A stretch of DNA of 7,520 nucleotides from Prevotellaceae bacterium (GCA_031264875.1 JAISDK010000230.1:1-7520), one strand, 5' to 3'; positions 1-6,121 are shown, numbered from the stretch's first letter. Numbers and translations: made by a program. The notes: generated by a model not told the origin, from the sequence alone.

Positions 1-50
1 TCTCCTGTTTGCATCGGGAAGATTTCTGCGCATCGTGGAACATCTACAGT
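1..50. other. Window-edge segment with no recognisable gene
   Basis: No start or stop arrangement here supports a gene. The stretch around 11-40 (gCATCGgGGAA-like segments, then ATTT and TGCG) weakly resembles the left half of the dispersed element at 228-264 (CATCGTCGGAAT, TATTTGATTGCG). It could therefore be a decayed copy flanking the tandem array on its left side. The similarity is short and gapped, so this is only a suggestion. The segment could equally be the tail of unrelated upstream intergenic DNA. Confidence 0.25.
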
Positions 51-234
51 ATGTCCGAGCCGGCTCAGAGATCATGTCCGAGCCGGCTCAGAGATCATGT
101 CCGAGCCGGCTCAGAGATCATGTCCGAGTCGGCTCAGAGATCGTGTACATGCCGGCTCAGAGATCGTGTACATGCCGGCTCGGAGGTCGTGTACATGCCG
201 GCTCGGAGATCGTGTACATGCCGGCACACATCGT
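51..234. repeat. Tandem array A, 23-bp period, 7 units plus a diverged eighth
   Basis: Units start at 51, 74, 97, 120, 143, 166, 189 and 212. The first three are identical. The fourth differs by one base (C to T inside the GAGCCGGCTC core). Units 5-7 change their first part from ATGTCCGA to GTGTACAT but keep GCCGGCTC, with A/G changes in the tail. The eighth keeps GTGTACATGCCGGC and then diverges into the dispersed element. Each early unit contains the 10-bp perfect palindrome GAGCCGGCTC. Because 23 is not a multiple of three, reading frames through the array are not conserved and it is not coding. The ordered change of variants along the array looks like growth by local tandem duplication. 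There are no unique spacers, so it is not CRISPR. It lies directly upstream of the radical SAM gene. Confidence 0.95.
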
Positions 235-264
235 CGGAATTATTTGATTGCGTAACATGAGTTA
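212..264 (+). repeat. Dispersed element, direct copy 1
   Basis: Positions 228-264 match 2506-2542 at 34 of 37 bases, including a fully identical 16-bp core TGCGTAACATGAGTTA at 249-264. The similarity extends leftwards to GTGTACA(T/A)GCCG at 212 and 2491 with one indel, so the last array unit is part of the element. An AT-rich tail (TAAATATTTAT, 266-276) resembles the tail of copy 3 and touches the start codon of the radical SAM gene at 275. I do not recognise the family. It behaves like an extragenic repeat joined to a tandem array. Confidence 0.85.
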
Positions 265-274
265 GTAAATATTT

Positions 275-1234
275 ATGGACAACATATATACCTGGGGCGA
301 CAGCAGGCGGTTTAACAGTTATGCCGGATATTTCGAAAGAATGTTTGGCGGAAGAGTACAGAAAGTTTCTATTGATGCGGGTTTTACATGCCCCAACAGA
401 GACGGATTGCTGGGTAGAGGCGGATGTACCTATTGCGATAATAACAGTTTTAACCCGTCGTATTGTGTGCCACATAAATCTGTTACCGGTCAAATTGCCG
501 AAGGAGTGGAGTTTCATGCCCGGCGTTATCGTCGTGCCGACAAGTTTCTTGCTTATTTTCAGGCATATTCAAACACGTATGCTCCCCTGGAACGATTGAA
601 GATGATATATTCCGAAGCGTTGGAATATCCGGGTGTGATTGGTCTGGTTATCGGTACACGTCCCGATTGTGTCGATTCCGATAAACTTGATTATTTATCG
701 GAACTGTCGCAGAAATACCATATTGTTCTGGAATACGGAGTAGAATCGTGCTATGACAGAACTTTGAAGAGAATTAACCGTAAACACAGTTTCGAGTGTT
801 CGTGCAGGGCAATCGAAGAAACAGCGGCACGGGGAATAATAACCGGAGTGCACCTGATGTTTGGACTTCCGGGTGAAACGGTGCAGGACATGCTTGATGA
901 AGTGGATATTATATCCGCTCTTCCGATTGGTTCCGTCAAATTTCATCAGTTACAGTTATTGAAAAACACAAGAATTACAGAAGAATATATGCGCAGTCCT
1001 TCCGACTTTCATATCTTCGATGTGCCGGAATATATTGACTTCATGACCAAAGTAATCGAAAAACTTAGACCGGATATTGTAGTTGAACGTATTGCCGGAG
1101 AAGTTCCGCCAAGATTTCTGGCTGTGCCGGCATGGTGTTCTTTACGCAATGACCAGTTACTTTGTCTTTTCGAAAAAAATCTCGAAATCAAGGACACGTG
1201 GCAGGGAAAAAACTTCAAAAACAGTTATCAATGA
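275..1234 (+). CDS. TIGR01212/YhcC-family radical SAM protein
   Basis: A 319-residue cytoplasmic radical SAM protein of the YhcC/YtqA (TIGR01212) type. The [4Fe-4S] ligands are C39, C51 and C54, in the family's typical long-spaced arrangement TCPNRDG...GRGGCTYC (C-X11-C-X2-C). Other features of the family are QAYSNTYAPLERL (96-108), GTRPDC (127-132), LEYGVES (152-158), HLMFGLPGET (193-202), KFHQLQLLKNT (222-232) and RIAGEVPPR (272-280). Length is normal and no part appears missing. An in-frame TAA at 266-268 makes ATG 275 the first possible start, and the N-terminal W-x-x-x-RRFNSY segment fits the family. There is no clear Shine-Dalgarno sequence. The substrate of the family is not established as far as I know; S-adenosylmethionine cleavage chemistry is inferred from the cluster motif. 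It appears monocistronic, set between a repeat array and an AT-rich gap. Confidence 0.92.
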   Translation: MDNIYTWGDSRRFNSYAGYFERMFGGRVQKVSIDAGFTCPNRDGLLGRGGCTYCDNNSFNPSYCVPHKSVTGQIAEGVEFHARRYRRADKFLAYFQAYSNTYAPLERLKMIYSEALEYPGVIGLVIGTRPDCVDSDKLDYLSELSQKYHIVLEYGVESCYDRTLKRINRKHSFECSCRAIEETAARGIITGVHLMFGLPGETVQDMLDEVDIISALPIGSVKFHQLQLLKNTRITEEYMRSPSDFHIFDVPEYIDFMTKVIEKLRPDIVVERIAGEVPPRFLAVPAWCSLRNDQLLCLFEKNLEIKDTWQGKNFKNSYQ

Positions 1235-1280
1235 AAGCATATCTTAGGTACTGAACTGTGCGAAATTTTCAATTTTCAAT

Positions 1281-1307
1281 CCCGGTATCCCGGTTCCGGA
1301 AGTTTTT
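1281..1307 (+). terminator. Possible weak terminator after the radical SAM gene
   Basis: Positions 1281-1300 contain three CCGG blocks that can pair with each other (for example CCGG-TATC-CCGG), followed by AG and a run of five T at 1303-1307. It lies about 50 bases after the stop codon. The stem is short and the T-run modest, so this is a weak candidate. Confidence 0.3.
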
Positions 1308-1535
1308 AATCCACATTATGTAAACAGATTTTAACATTATTTTGAACTTACAGTAAGTTTATATAAGGATAATACTTGGATATTAGACGAATATGATGAT
1401 TGTAACCGAAGAGAGTTCACATATTTTTTGAATAACTGTTCTAACTTACTGATAAAAATATCATATCGCAGAATATGTTCACAATATTAAGTATATCATC
1501 AAACAATCATGTGTTAAAATAAGTTAATAGCAAGA

Positions 1536-1563
1536 TTTCGGTAATTAATTATTATTTTCTTTG
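1536..1563 (+). promoter_or_regulatory. Possible Bacteroidota-type promoter for the GH25 gene
   Basis: TTTCTTTG at 1556-1563 differs by one base from the Bacteroidota -7 consensus TAnnTTTG. A TTTC at 1536-1539 could serve as a weak -33 element (consensus TTTG or TTG), with a 16-base spacer that is somewhat short. This would give a leader of roughly 20-25 bases before ATG 1593. It is a plausible but imperfect match. Confidence 0.4.
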
Positions 1564-1592
1564 CGCTGATTTAATGCAACTAAATCATATTA

Positions 1593-2309
1593 ATGAAACG
1601 TGTTTGGTTAATTATATTGATAGTTTTGTCCACTGTTTCGGGGACAGCGAGAAATGGAAAGGTTTTGAATGCTTTCGGAATTTCAGTTCCCGTTTATGAC
1701 ATTCATGGCATTGATGTTTCACGGTATCAGGAAAGAATCAACTGGGGAGAAGTATCCGGTTTCAAAAGTGGGAAAGACAGTATTAGCATAACTTTTGCCT
1801 TTGTGAAGGCAACGGAAGGTAAATCCCTGCTTGACAAATATTTTTATTACAACTGGGACGAAACTAAAAAACACAGTATAATAAGAGGCGCATACCACTA
1901 TTATAAACCCAACGTAAATTCAGCTTTGCAGGCGGCCAACTTTATCAAACATGTAAAGCTCAAAACCGGCGATCTTCCGCCGGTACTCGATATCGAAGAG
2001 GTTGGAAAATACGGCAGCGCCAACATGAAGGAAGGAATTAAAAACTGGCTGAAACTTATCGAAAAACACTATAACGTTAAACCGATAATCTACACAAACG
2101 CCAATTTTTATAAAAAACATCTGTCGGGTAAGGATTTTCGAGGATATTATTTCTGGATAGCCCATTACACCAAAACAACTCCGAAAGTGAGCAAGGACTG
2201 GCTTTTCTGGCAGTACAGCGACAAGGGCGTAATTAAAAATATCCGCTCAAAAGTAGCTTTAAACGTTCACAAGGGAACTAAGGAAGAACTGCTGTCTATC
2301 TGTAAATAA
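1593..2309 (+). CDS. Secreted GH25 muramidase (lysozyme-family glycoside hydrolase)
   Basis: A 238-residue glycoside hydrolase family 25 protein, expected to cleave the N-acetylmuramic acid to N-acetylglucosamine bond of peptidoglycan outside the cytoplasm. The N terminus (MKR, then a hydrophobic stretch WLIILIVLSTVSG) looks like a Sec signal peptide with cleavage near residue 19. GH25 landmarks in order are HGIDVSRYQ..INW (38-51, with the catalytic-site D41), FVKATEG (70-76), RGAYHYY (98-104), PPVLDIEE (129-136, giving D133 and the likely acid/base E135), PIIYTN (164-169), FWIAHY (187-192) and FWQYSDKG (205-212). Near the end, the V-D-x-N motif usual in the family reads VALN (221-224), so the aspartate is replaced by A222. 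The other active-site acids are intact. It is a single-domain protein with no cell-wall-binding repeats, and is flanked by intergenic DNA on both sides. Likely roles are wall remodelling or attack on other bacteria; the sequence does not decide. Confidence 0.9.
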   Translation: MKRVWLIILIVLSTVSGTARNGKVLNAFGISVPVYDIHGIDVSRYQERINWGEVSGFKSGKDSISITFAFVKATEGKSLLDKYFYYNWDETKKHSIIRGAYHYYKPNVNSALQAANFIKHVKLKTGDLPPVLDIEEVGKYGSANMKEGIKNWLKLIEKHYNVKPIIYTNANFYKKHLSGKDFRGYYFWIAHYTKTTPKVSKDWLFWQYSDKGVIKNIRSKVALNVHKGTKEELLSICK

Positions 2310-2326
2310 TGTCGCATTACTCATCC

Positions 2327-2341
2327 AAAGCGCTTTTTTTT
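2327..2341 (+). terminator. Possible weak terminator after the GH25 gene
   Basis: A perfect 10-bp palindrome AAAGCGCTTT at 2327-2336 merges into a run of eight T (2334-2341), 18 bases after the stop codon. The palindrome has no loop, so a stable RNA hairpin would be very short. The T-run position is suggestive, but the call is weak. Confidence 0.25.
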
Positions 2342-2354
2342 CATATAACAATTA

Positions 2355-2373
2355 TAAACTCATGTTACACAAT
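2355..2373 (-). repeat. Dispersed element core, inverted copy
   Basis: TAAACTCATGTTACACAAT read on the other strand gives ATTGTGTAACATGAGTTTA. This matches the ATTGCGTAACATGAGTTA of the direct copies with one substitution and one extra T. Nearby GCTTGTAC (2392-2399) is the complement of GTACAAGC (2493-2500) in direct copy 2. The copy therefore forms the left arm of the foldback described at 2355-2542. Confidence 0.65.
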
Positions 2374-2490
2374 TATAAATCTCATACATCAGCTTGTACT
2401 CGCCTCTGGTGTATGCTTCAATATTCATGCATCGAATACGATTCCAGCCCTGTATCGGATACGACGCTGGCGCTACGGTGATACACATTA

Positions 2491-2542
2491 GTGTACAAGC
2501 CGCATACATCGTCGAAACTATGTGATTGCGTAACATGAGTTA
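2491..2542 (+). repeat. Dispersed element, direct copy 2
   Basis: Matches 212-264 with one indel and few substitutions. The right 37 bases (2506-2542) are 34/37 identical to 228-264, and the 16-bp core TGCGTAACATGAGTTA (2527-2542) is exact. It is followed by an A/T-rich tail and, 24 bases later, by the second 23-bp array. In copy 1 the array comes before the element; here it comes after it, with a further core copy at the far end. Confidence 0.85.
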
Positions 2543-2565
2543 AAAATTTTGCGATGCAATGCCTT

Positions 2566-2657
2566 TGTCTGAATGTCGGCATTCAGACGTATCGAGTGCC
2601 GGCATTCGGGGTGTCTGAATGCTGGCATTCGGGATGTCTGAATACTGGCATTCAGGG
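2566..2657. repeat. Tandem array B, four 23-bp hairpin units
   Basis: Units start at 2566, 2589, 2612 and 2635 and are diverged copies around a core like GAATGCTGGCATTC. The first contains a perfect hairpin (GTCTGAATG, loop TCGG, CATTCAGAC, 2567-2588). In the others the stem is largely kept although bases change: the same pair position reads T-A, C-G, T-G and T-A in units 1 to 4. The second unit has TGCCGGCA at its centre, close to the GCCGGC centre of array A. The period equals that of array A. It is non-coding, with no unique spacers. Confidence 0.9.
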
Positions 2658-2661
2658 TGTC

Positions 2662-2688
2662 TGCGTAACGTAAGTTATAAATTTTTAT
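2662..2688 (+). repeat. Dispersed element core, direct copy 3
   Basis: TGCGTAACGTAAGTTA at 2662-2677 matches the 16-bp core of copies 1 and 2 at 14 positions. It is followed by TAAATTTTTAT (2678-2688), which resembles the tail of copy 1 (TAAATATTTAT, 266-276). It closes array B on the right, so array B lies between two direct core copies. Only the core and tail are present; the longer left part seen in copies 1 and 2 is missing. Confidence 0.7.
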
Positions 2689-2714
2689 TTTCCACCGGAT
2701 ATTCAAAAAATACC

Positions 2715-2722
2715 TACCTTTG
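2715..2722 (+). promoter_or_regulatory. Bacteroidota-type -7 promoter box upstream of the tldD-like gene
   Basis: TACCTTTG matches the Bacteroidota -7 consensus TAnnTTTG exactly. A T-rich stretch TTTT at 2688-2691 lies 23 bases upstream and is a weak -33 candidate. Transcription would begin near 2728-2730, leaving a leader of about 20 bases before ATG 2751. The leader holds a modest ribosome-binding-like TAGGGA at 2737-2742. This position also supports the start at 2751, because an upstream in-frame ATG at 2619 would lie before the promoter and inside the repeat array. Confidence 0.65.
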
Positions 2723-2750
2723 TCGCCTAAAATTTATAGGGAATTTGTAT

Positions 2751-4418
2751 ATGAAAAAAATAACGCTATTAATTTTGCTGTATGCCATGTTTTCGCAAAC
2801 AGCATTTACTCAGGATCAATTCATTGACATCCTGAAAACAGAGCTGAACAGAAACTATGCTGTTCTGAAAGACAGTCCAACTCCGGCATATTATGTGAGC
2901 TACAGAGTGCAGGACATGCAAGTGTACAATGTCAGAGCTTCTTTTGGCAAACTGCTGTACAACAGCAATCCTGTGCAGCAGAGGCTTTTTAATATCGACG
3001 TTCGCGTGGGCGATTATGAAATGGACAACACACGGGAAATCAAGGGCGGAGGCAGAAGCAACGACTATTCAAACAATGCCCTGGTGCTGGACAACAATCC
3101 TGCGGCAATACAGAAAACGCTCTGGAGAACTACAGACCAGGCATATAAAGATGCTGTCAAGCAGTTTGAAAACGTAAAAGCCAATGTTGCCGTAAAAGTT
3201 GCTTCCGAAGACAAATCCGGCGATTTCACAAAAGACAGTTCCGAAAAGTATTTTGAACCGCCCATACCATTGAAAAACTTTAAGTTTGACGTTTCCGAAT
3301 GGGAGAAAAAGCTGAAAAAATACTCCGAAGTTTTCTCCGACAACAAAGATGTGCTGAGCAATATGGCGAACCTCGATTTTGAACTCGTAAGAAAGTACTT
3401 TGTCGATACCGAAGGCAGGGAAATTGCAGAAAACGAATACGCCTACCGCCTGCATATCAGCATATCCACCACTGCCGACGACGGAATGTTGCTCCCTCTT
3501 TTCCTGTCCTACTTTGCAATAGACGTAAAAGACCTGCCTTCCGACGCTAAAATACTGAAAGATGCAAAAGAATTGAGCGAACAGCTGTCGGCCTTACGCA
3601 AGGCCTCTGTAGCAGAAGCCTATTCGGGTCCGGCGCTGATGACGGCAGAAGCAGCAGGAGTGTTCTTTCACGAAATATTCGGACACAGAGTGGAAGGTGC
3701 AAGATTGAAACAGGAATCAGATGCTCAGACATTCAAGAAAAAAGTTGGAGAACTTGTTCTTCCGAAAGATATTTCCATAATTTTCGACCCGAAACTGAAA
3801 AAATACCGGAATATGCCTCTGAACGGAAGTTATGTTTTCGATGATGAAGGCATTCGCGGTCAAAGAGTCGAAGTCGTTAAGAACGGGATACTCAACTCTT
3901 TCCTCATGAGCCGGACGCCGATTGAAAACTTTCCCAACTCCAACGGACACGGACGTGCAATGATTTATTTCGATAACGTCACCCGGCAGTCGAACATGAT
4001 TATCGAAACCGACAGCCCCAAATCCGAAGCCGAACTGCGCGCAATGCTTGTAGAACAGGCAAAAAACATGAACAGAGAATATGCGTACCTGTTTGATAAA
4101 GTATCCGGCGGCTTTACTTCTACCGGACGGTATATGCCGAATGCATTCAATGTAACGCCACTGATTGTTTACAAAATATACGTGGACGGACGCCCCGACG
4201 AACTTGTTCGCGGAGTAGATTTGGTGGGTACGCCGCTGGCAATATTTTCGCAGGTAGAAGCCTGTGGCAAAGACTATGGCGTGTTCAACGGAGCCTGTGG
4301 AGCCGAATCGGGATCTATTCCCGTATCGTGCGTGTCGCCGACTCTGTATATTAAAATGATTGAAACACAGAAGAAAGCTAAATCTCAGAATCAACCTCCA
4401 ATACTGGAAAGACCATAA
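2751..4418 (+). CDS. tldD: TldD-like exported metalloprotease (active subunit type)
   Basis: A 555-residue member of the TldD/PmbA (U62) metalloprotease family. The start at 2751 gives a clear signal peptide (MKK, hydrophobic ITLLILLYAMF, then SQTAFTQ, cleavage near residue 20), so it is probably periplasmic, unlike cytoplasmic E. coli TldD. The HExxxH zinc motif is present as HEIFGH (H307, E308, H312) after GPALMTAEAAGVFF. The third ligand expected in TldD, a C-terminal cysteine, fits C516 in GACGAESGSIPVS; C505 is a second candidate. NGHGRAM near 400 and the ELVRGVDL segment near the C terminus are also typical. An in-frame extension up to 2619 is rejected, since it would read repeat DNA and bury the signal peptide. 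It lies 41 bases before its metal-motif-lacking paralogue, as expected for a TldD/TldE pair. The substrate is unknown; family members cut unfolded or small peptides, including microcin B17 precursor and CcdA in E. coli. Confidence 0.9.
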   Translation: MKKITLLILLYAMFSQTAFTQDQFIDILKTELNRNYAVLKDSPTPAYYVSYRVQDMQVYNVRASFGKLLYNSNPVQQRLFNIDVRVGDYEMDNTREIKGGGRSNDYSNNALVLDNNPAAIQKTLWRTTDQAYKDAVKQFENVKANVAVKVASEDKSGDFTKDSSEKYFEPPIPLKNFKFDVSEWEKKLKKYSEVFSDNKDVLSNMANLDFELVRKYFVDTEGREIAENEYAYRLHISISTTADDGMLLPLFLSYFAIDVKDLPSDAKILKDAKELSEQLSALRKASVAEAYSGPALMTAEAAGVFFHEIFGHRVEGARLKQESDAQTFKKKVGELVLPKDISIIFDPKLKKYRNMPLNGSYVFDDEGIRGQRVEVVKNGILNSFLMSRTPIENFPNSNGHGRAMIYFDNVTRQSNMIIETDSPKSEAELRAMLVEQAKNMNREYAYLFDKVSGGFTSTGRYMPNAFNVTPLIVYKIYVDGRPDELVRGVDLVGTPLAIFSQVEACGKDYGVFNGACGAESGSIPVSCVSPTLYIKMIETQKKAKSQNQPPILERP

Positions 4419-4459
4419 ATATATAAGGATTAAAGAATTTTAAAAAAAACTATTTTGAA

Positions 4460-6100
4460 ATGAAAACACAGTTTAAATATAACTTTTTGACAGCAACGTT
4501 TTTATTGTGCATCAGCATACTGTCGGCTCAGAACAATGCTATTATTTCGGCAATCAAGTCGGAAACAGACCGCAACAGGTCGGAATTGAAAATAGACAAA
4601 CTCAAGCCCCCGTTTTTCATCAACTATACCATTCTTGATTTGAAGCGGTTGTATGTATCGGCATCGGAAGGCTCGATATCGCGGCTGATAGAAAACACGC
4701 AGAGAGTAGGACTTTCGAATTTACTTGTTGGCGACTATGATAGAAACAACTCGAATTTCCGTCAAAACTATTCGCCGAGAAACGTTATCATAGAAGATGA
4801 TACAAGAGGAATAGCAACAGCCATTTGGGAAGACCTCGACAGAACTTACAAAAATGCCGCCGAAAGCTACGAAGCCAAAATCGCAACCATTGCCCAGCAA
4901 AACATGGAGGAGGAAGAACTGAACCTGCCCGATTTGGAGAAAACAGACCCTGTTACAATGATAATCGAGCCTCCCAAGATTAACATGGACAAGGCTTACT
5001 GGGAAAATTTTGCAAGGAAATCGTCGGAAATACTGAAAAAGTACCCTGAAATCCTGAACTCTTCCGTCAGCATCAATATTTTGGATAACGTAGTTTACGT
5101 CTGCAACACCGAAGACACCAAACTCGTGATTCCCGACCCGTACTATAGCGTAAACGTATCTCTTTACACAGTCACAACAGACGGGCAGGAACTGTCGGAC
5201 GAACTGAATATCGAACACGGAACTTTCGAACAAATGCCTTCATTGCAGGCTTTTATTGATACCTGCGAAACGTTTGTGAAATATTTCATCGAATTGAAAA
5301 ACGCCCCGATTATAACCGAAGCCTACACCGGTCCCGTACTGTTTGAAGGAATGGCGGTTGCCGAACCTCTACATTCATATTTCTTTCAGTCCACTCTAAT
5401 TGCAAACCGTAAATCTGCCGGAGGGCAGGGCGGTAACAATACAGAAATGATGAAAGATAAAAAACTTGTGTCGAGAAGCCTGACAATCAAATCCCTGTCA
5501 GGAACAGAAACGTATAAGGGCAAAAAGCTGGATGGATATTACCCTGTTGATGCCGAAGGCGTTGTGCCCGACAAGGAACTGGCGCTGGTCGAAAACGGAG
5601 TATTGAAAAACATGCTCAACGGACGTATTCCGACAAAAAAAATCCAGCACAGCAACGGACACATGCGGATGAATCTCAACTATATGAATCCGAAAATAAC
5701 TCCGGGAAATATCCTTTTCACGTCAAACGACACGTACAGCCCCGACGATTTGAAGAAGAAATTGCTGGCAGCAGCAAAAGAAGAGGATCTGGATTACGCC
5801 TACATAGTGCGTCGCTACAAAAACAACAGACCCTTATCCATTTACCGGATATATGTGGCCGACGGACGCGAAGAACTGCTCAGAGGAGCTGTGCTGCCCG
5901 ATTTCAATCTCAGGTCGTACAAAAGAATGTCAGGCGCCTCGAACCGCGAGTTCTTTTACACTACGCACAGTTTGGGGAATTTTGCCACATACATCGTTCC
6001 CGAAGCGCTTATGTTTGAGGAGCTGGAAGTTTCACGCAACAACAATATCACGTTCAGAAAACCGTTTATCGTGGCACAGCCTTCGGAAACGGAGAATTGA
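4460..6100 (+). CDS. TldE/PmbA-like exported partner lacking the zinc motif
   Basis: A 546-residue paralogue of the preceding protein with its own signal peptide (MKTQFKYN, then FLTATFLLCISILSAQ, cleavage near residue 24). The two proteins align through most of their length: GPALMTAEAAGVFFHEIFGH in the first matches GPVLFEGMAVAEPLHSYFFQ here without a gap. HExxxH becomes HSYFFQ, so the first histidine (H305) remains but the catalytic glutamate (S306) and second histidine (Q310) are lost. The C-terminal region after EELLRGAVL contains no cysteine where the first protein has C505 and C516. Shared features include SNGHMRMN and VENGVLKNML. In E. coli TldE (PmbA) is likewise the non-metal-binding subunit of a TldD/TldE heterodimer, so this is inferred to be the partner subunit. 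No clear ribosome-binding site is seen in the 41-base spacer, and no separate promoter was found. Confidence 0.85.
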   Translation: MKTQFKYNFLTATFLLCISILSAQNNAIISAIKSETDRNRSELKIDKLKPPFFINYTILDLKRLYVSASEGSISRLIENTQRVGLSNLLVGDYDRNNSNFRQNYSPRNVIIEDDTRGIATAIWEDLDRTYKNAAESYEAKIATIAQQNMEEEELNLPDLEKTDPVTMIIEPPKINMDKAYWENFARKSSEILKKYPEILNSSVSINILDNVVYVCNTEDTKLVIPDPYYSVNVSLYTVTTDGQELSDELNIEHGTFEQMPSLQAFIDTCETFVKYFIELKNAPIITEAYTGPVLFEGMAVAEPLHSYFFQSTLIANRKSAGGQGGNNTEMMKDKKLVSRSLTIKSLSGTETYKGKKLDGYYPVDAEGVVPDKELALVENGVLKNMLNGRIPTKKIQHSNGHMRMNLNYMNPKITPGNILFTSNDTYSPDDLKKKLLAAAKEEDLDYAYIVRRYKNNRPLSIYRIYVADGREELLRGAVLPDFNLRSYKRMSGASNREFFYTTHSLGNFATYIVPEALMFEELEVSRNNNITFRKPFIVAQPSETEN

Positions 6101-6121
6101 AAACTCTAAATCTCAATTATT

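Larger units (their letters stand above)
1235..1592. other. AT-rich intergenic gap with short inverted and direct repeats
   Basis: There is no convincing gene on either strand in these 358 bases. Small structures seen are a hairpin AACTTA-CAG-TAAGTT at 1345-1359, whose right arm CAGTAAGTT is also the reverse complement of AACTTACTG at 1443-1451; a hairpin TGATA-AAAA-TATCA at 1450-1463; and a loose direct repeat GTTCACATATT (1415-1425) / GTTCACAATATT (1477-1488). TGTGTTAAAATAAGTTA at 1510-1526 weakly resembles the dispersed element core. TATTTTTTG at 1422-1430 is one base too long for a TAnnTTTG box. No known RNA family or riboswitch was recognised. Confidence 0.5.
2355..2542. repeat. Imperfect foldback (MITE-like) structure of about 190 bp
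   Basis: Nested inverted pairs share nearly the same centre. They are the element core at 2355-2371 with 2527-2542; GCTTGTAC (2392-2399) with GTACAAGC (2493-2500); GTGTAT (2409-2414) with ATACAC (2481-2486); CCAGC (2444-2448) with GCTGG (2466-2470); and GTATC-G-GATAC (2452-2462) near the middle. It contains no protein. It may be a small non-autonomous mobile element, a pair of opposed repeat copies, or a structured RNA. No clear target-site duplication was identified. Confidence 0.5.

Noticed and set aside
51..234. CRISPR array
   Set aside because: The 23-bp units are directly adjacent with no unique spacers, and no cas gene is present.
9..260. Small proteins translated through array A
   Set aside because: The 23-bp period shifts frame at each unit, so several overlapping frames stay open by repetition alone. 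The peptides are low-complexity repeats with no family features.
51..264. Iteron-type replication origin
   Set aside because: Tandem repeats of about this size occur in plasmid origins, but no replication initiator gene or DnaA-box cluster was found and the neighbours are chromosomal-type genes.
1422..1430. Promoter -7 box TATTTTTTG in the gap
   Set aside because: It has one base too many between TA and TTTG, and is 160 bases from the next start. The better candidate is at 1556-1563.
2309..2491. 60-residue frame just after the GH25 gene
   Set aside because: It runs through a T-rich stretch and the foldback repeat, lacks family features, and is explained by repeat structure.
2355..2542. Integron attC site
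   Set aside because: The core resembles neither RYYYAAC nor GTTRRRY closely, and no integrase or cassette arrangement is seen.
2619..2750. N-terminal extension of the tldD-like gene to an ATG at 2619
   Set aside because: It would translate repeat array B, lie upstream of the TACCTTTG promoter box, and place the evident signal peptide in the interior of the protein.
3717..4394. Long antisense frame of 225 residues inside the tldD-like gene
   Set aside because: It is the shadow of a well-supported gene with a metal motif on the + strand. The same applies to the antisense frames at 4721-5233 and 6798-7520.
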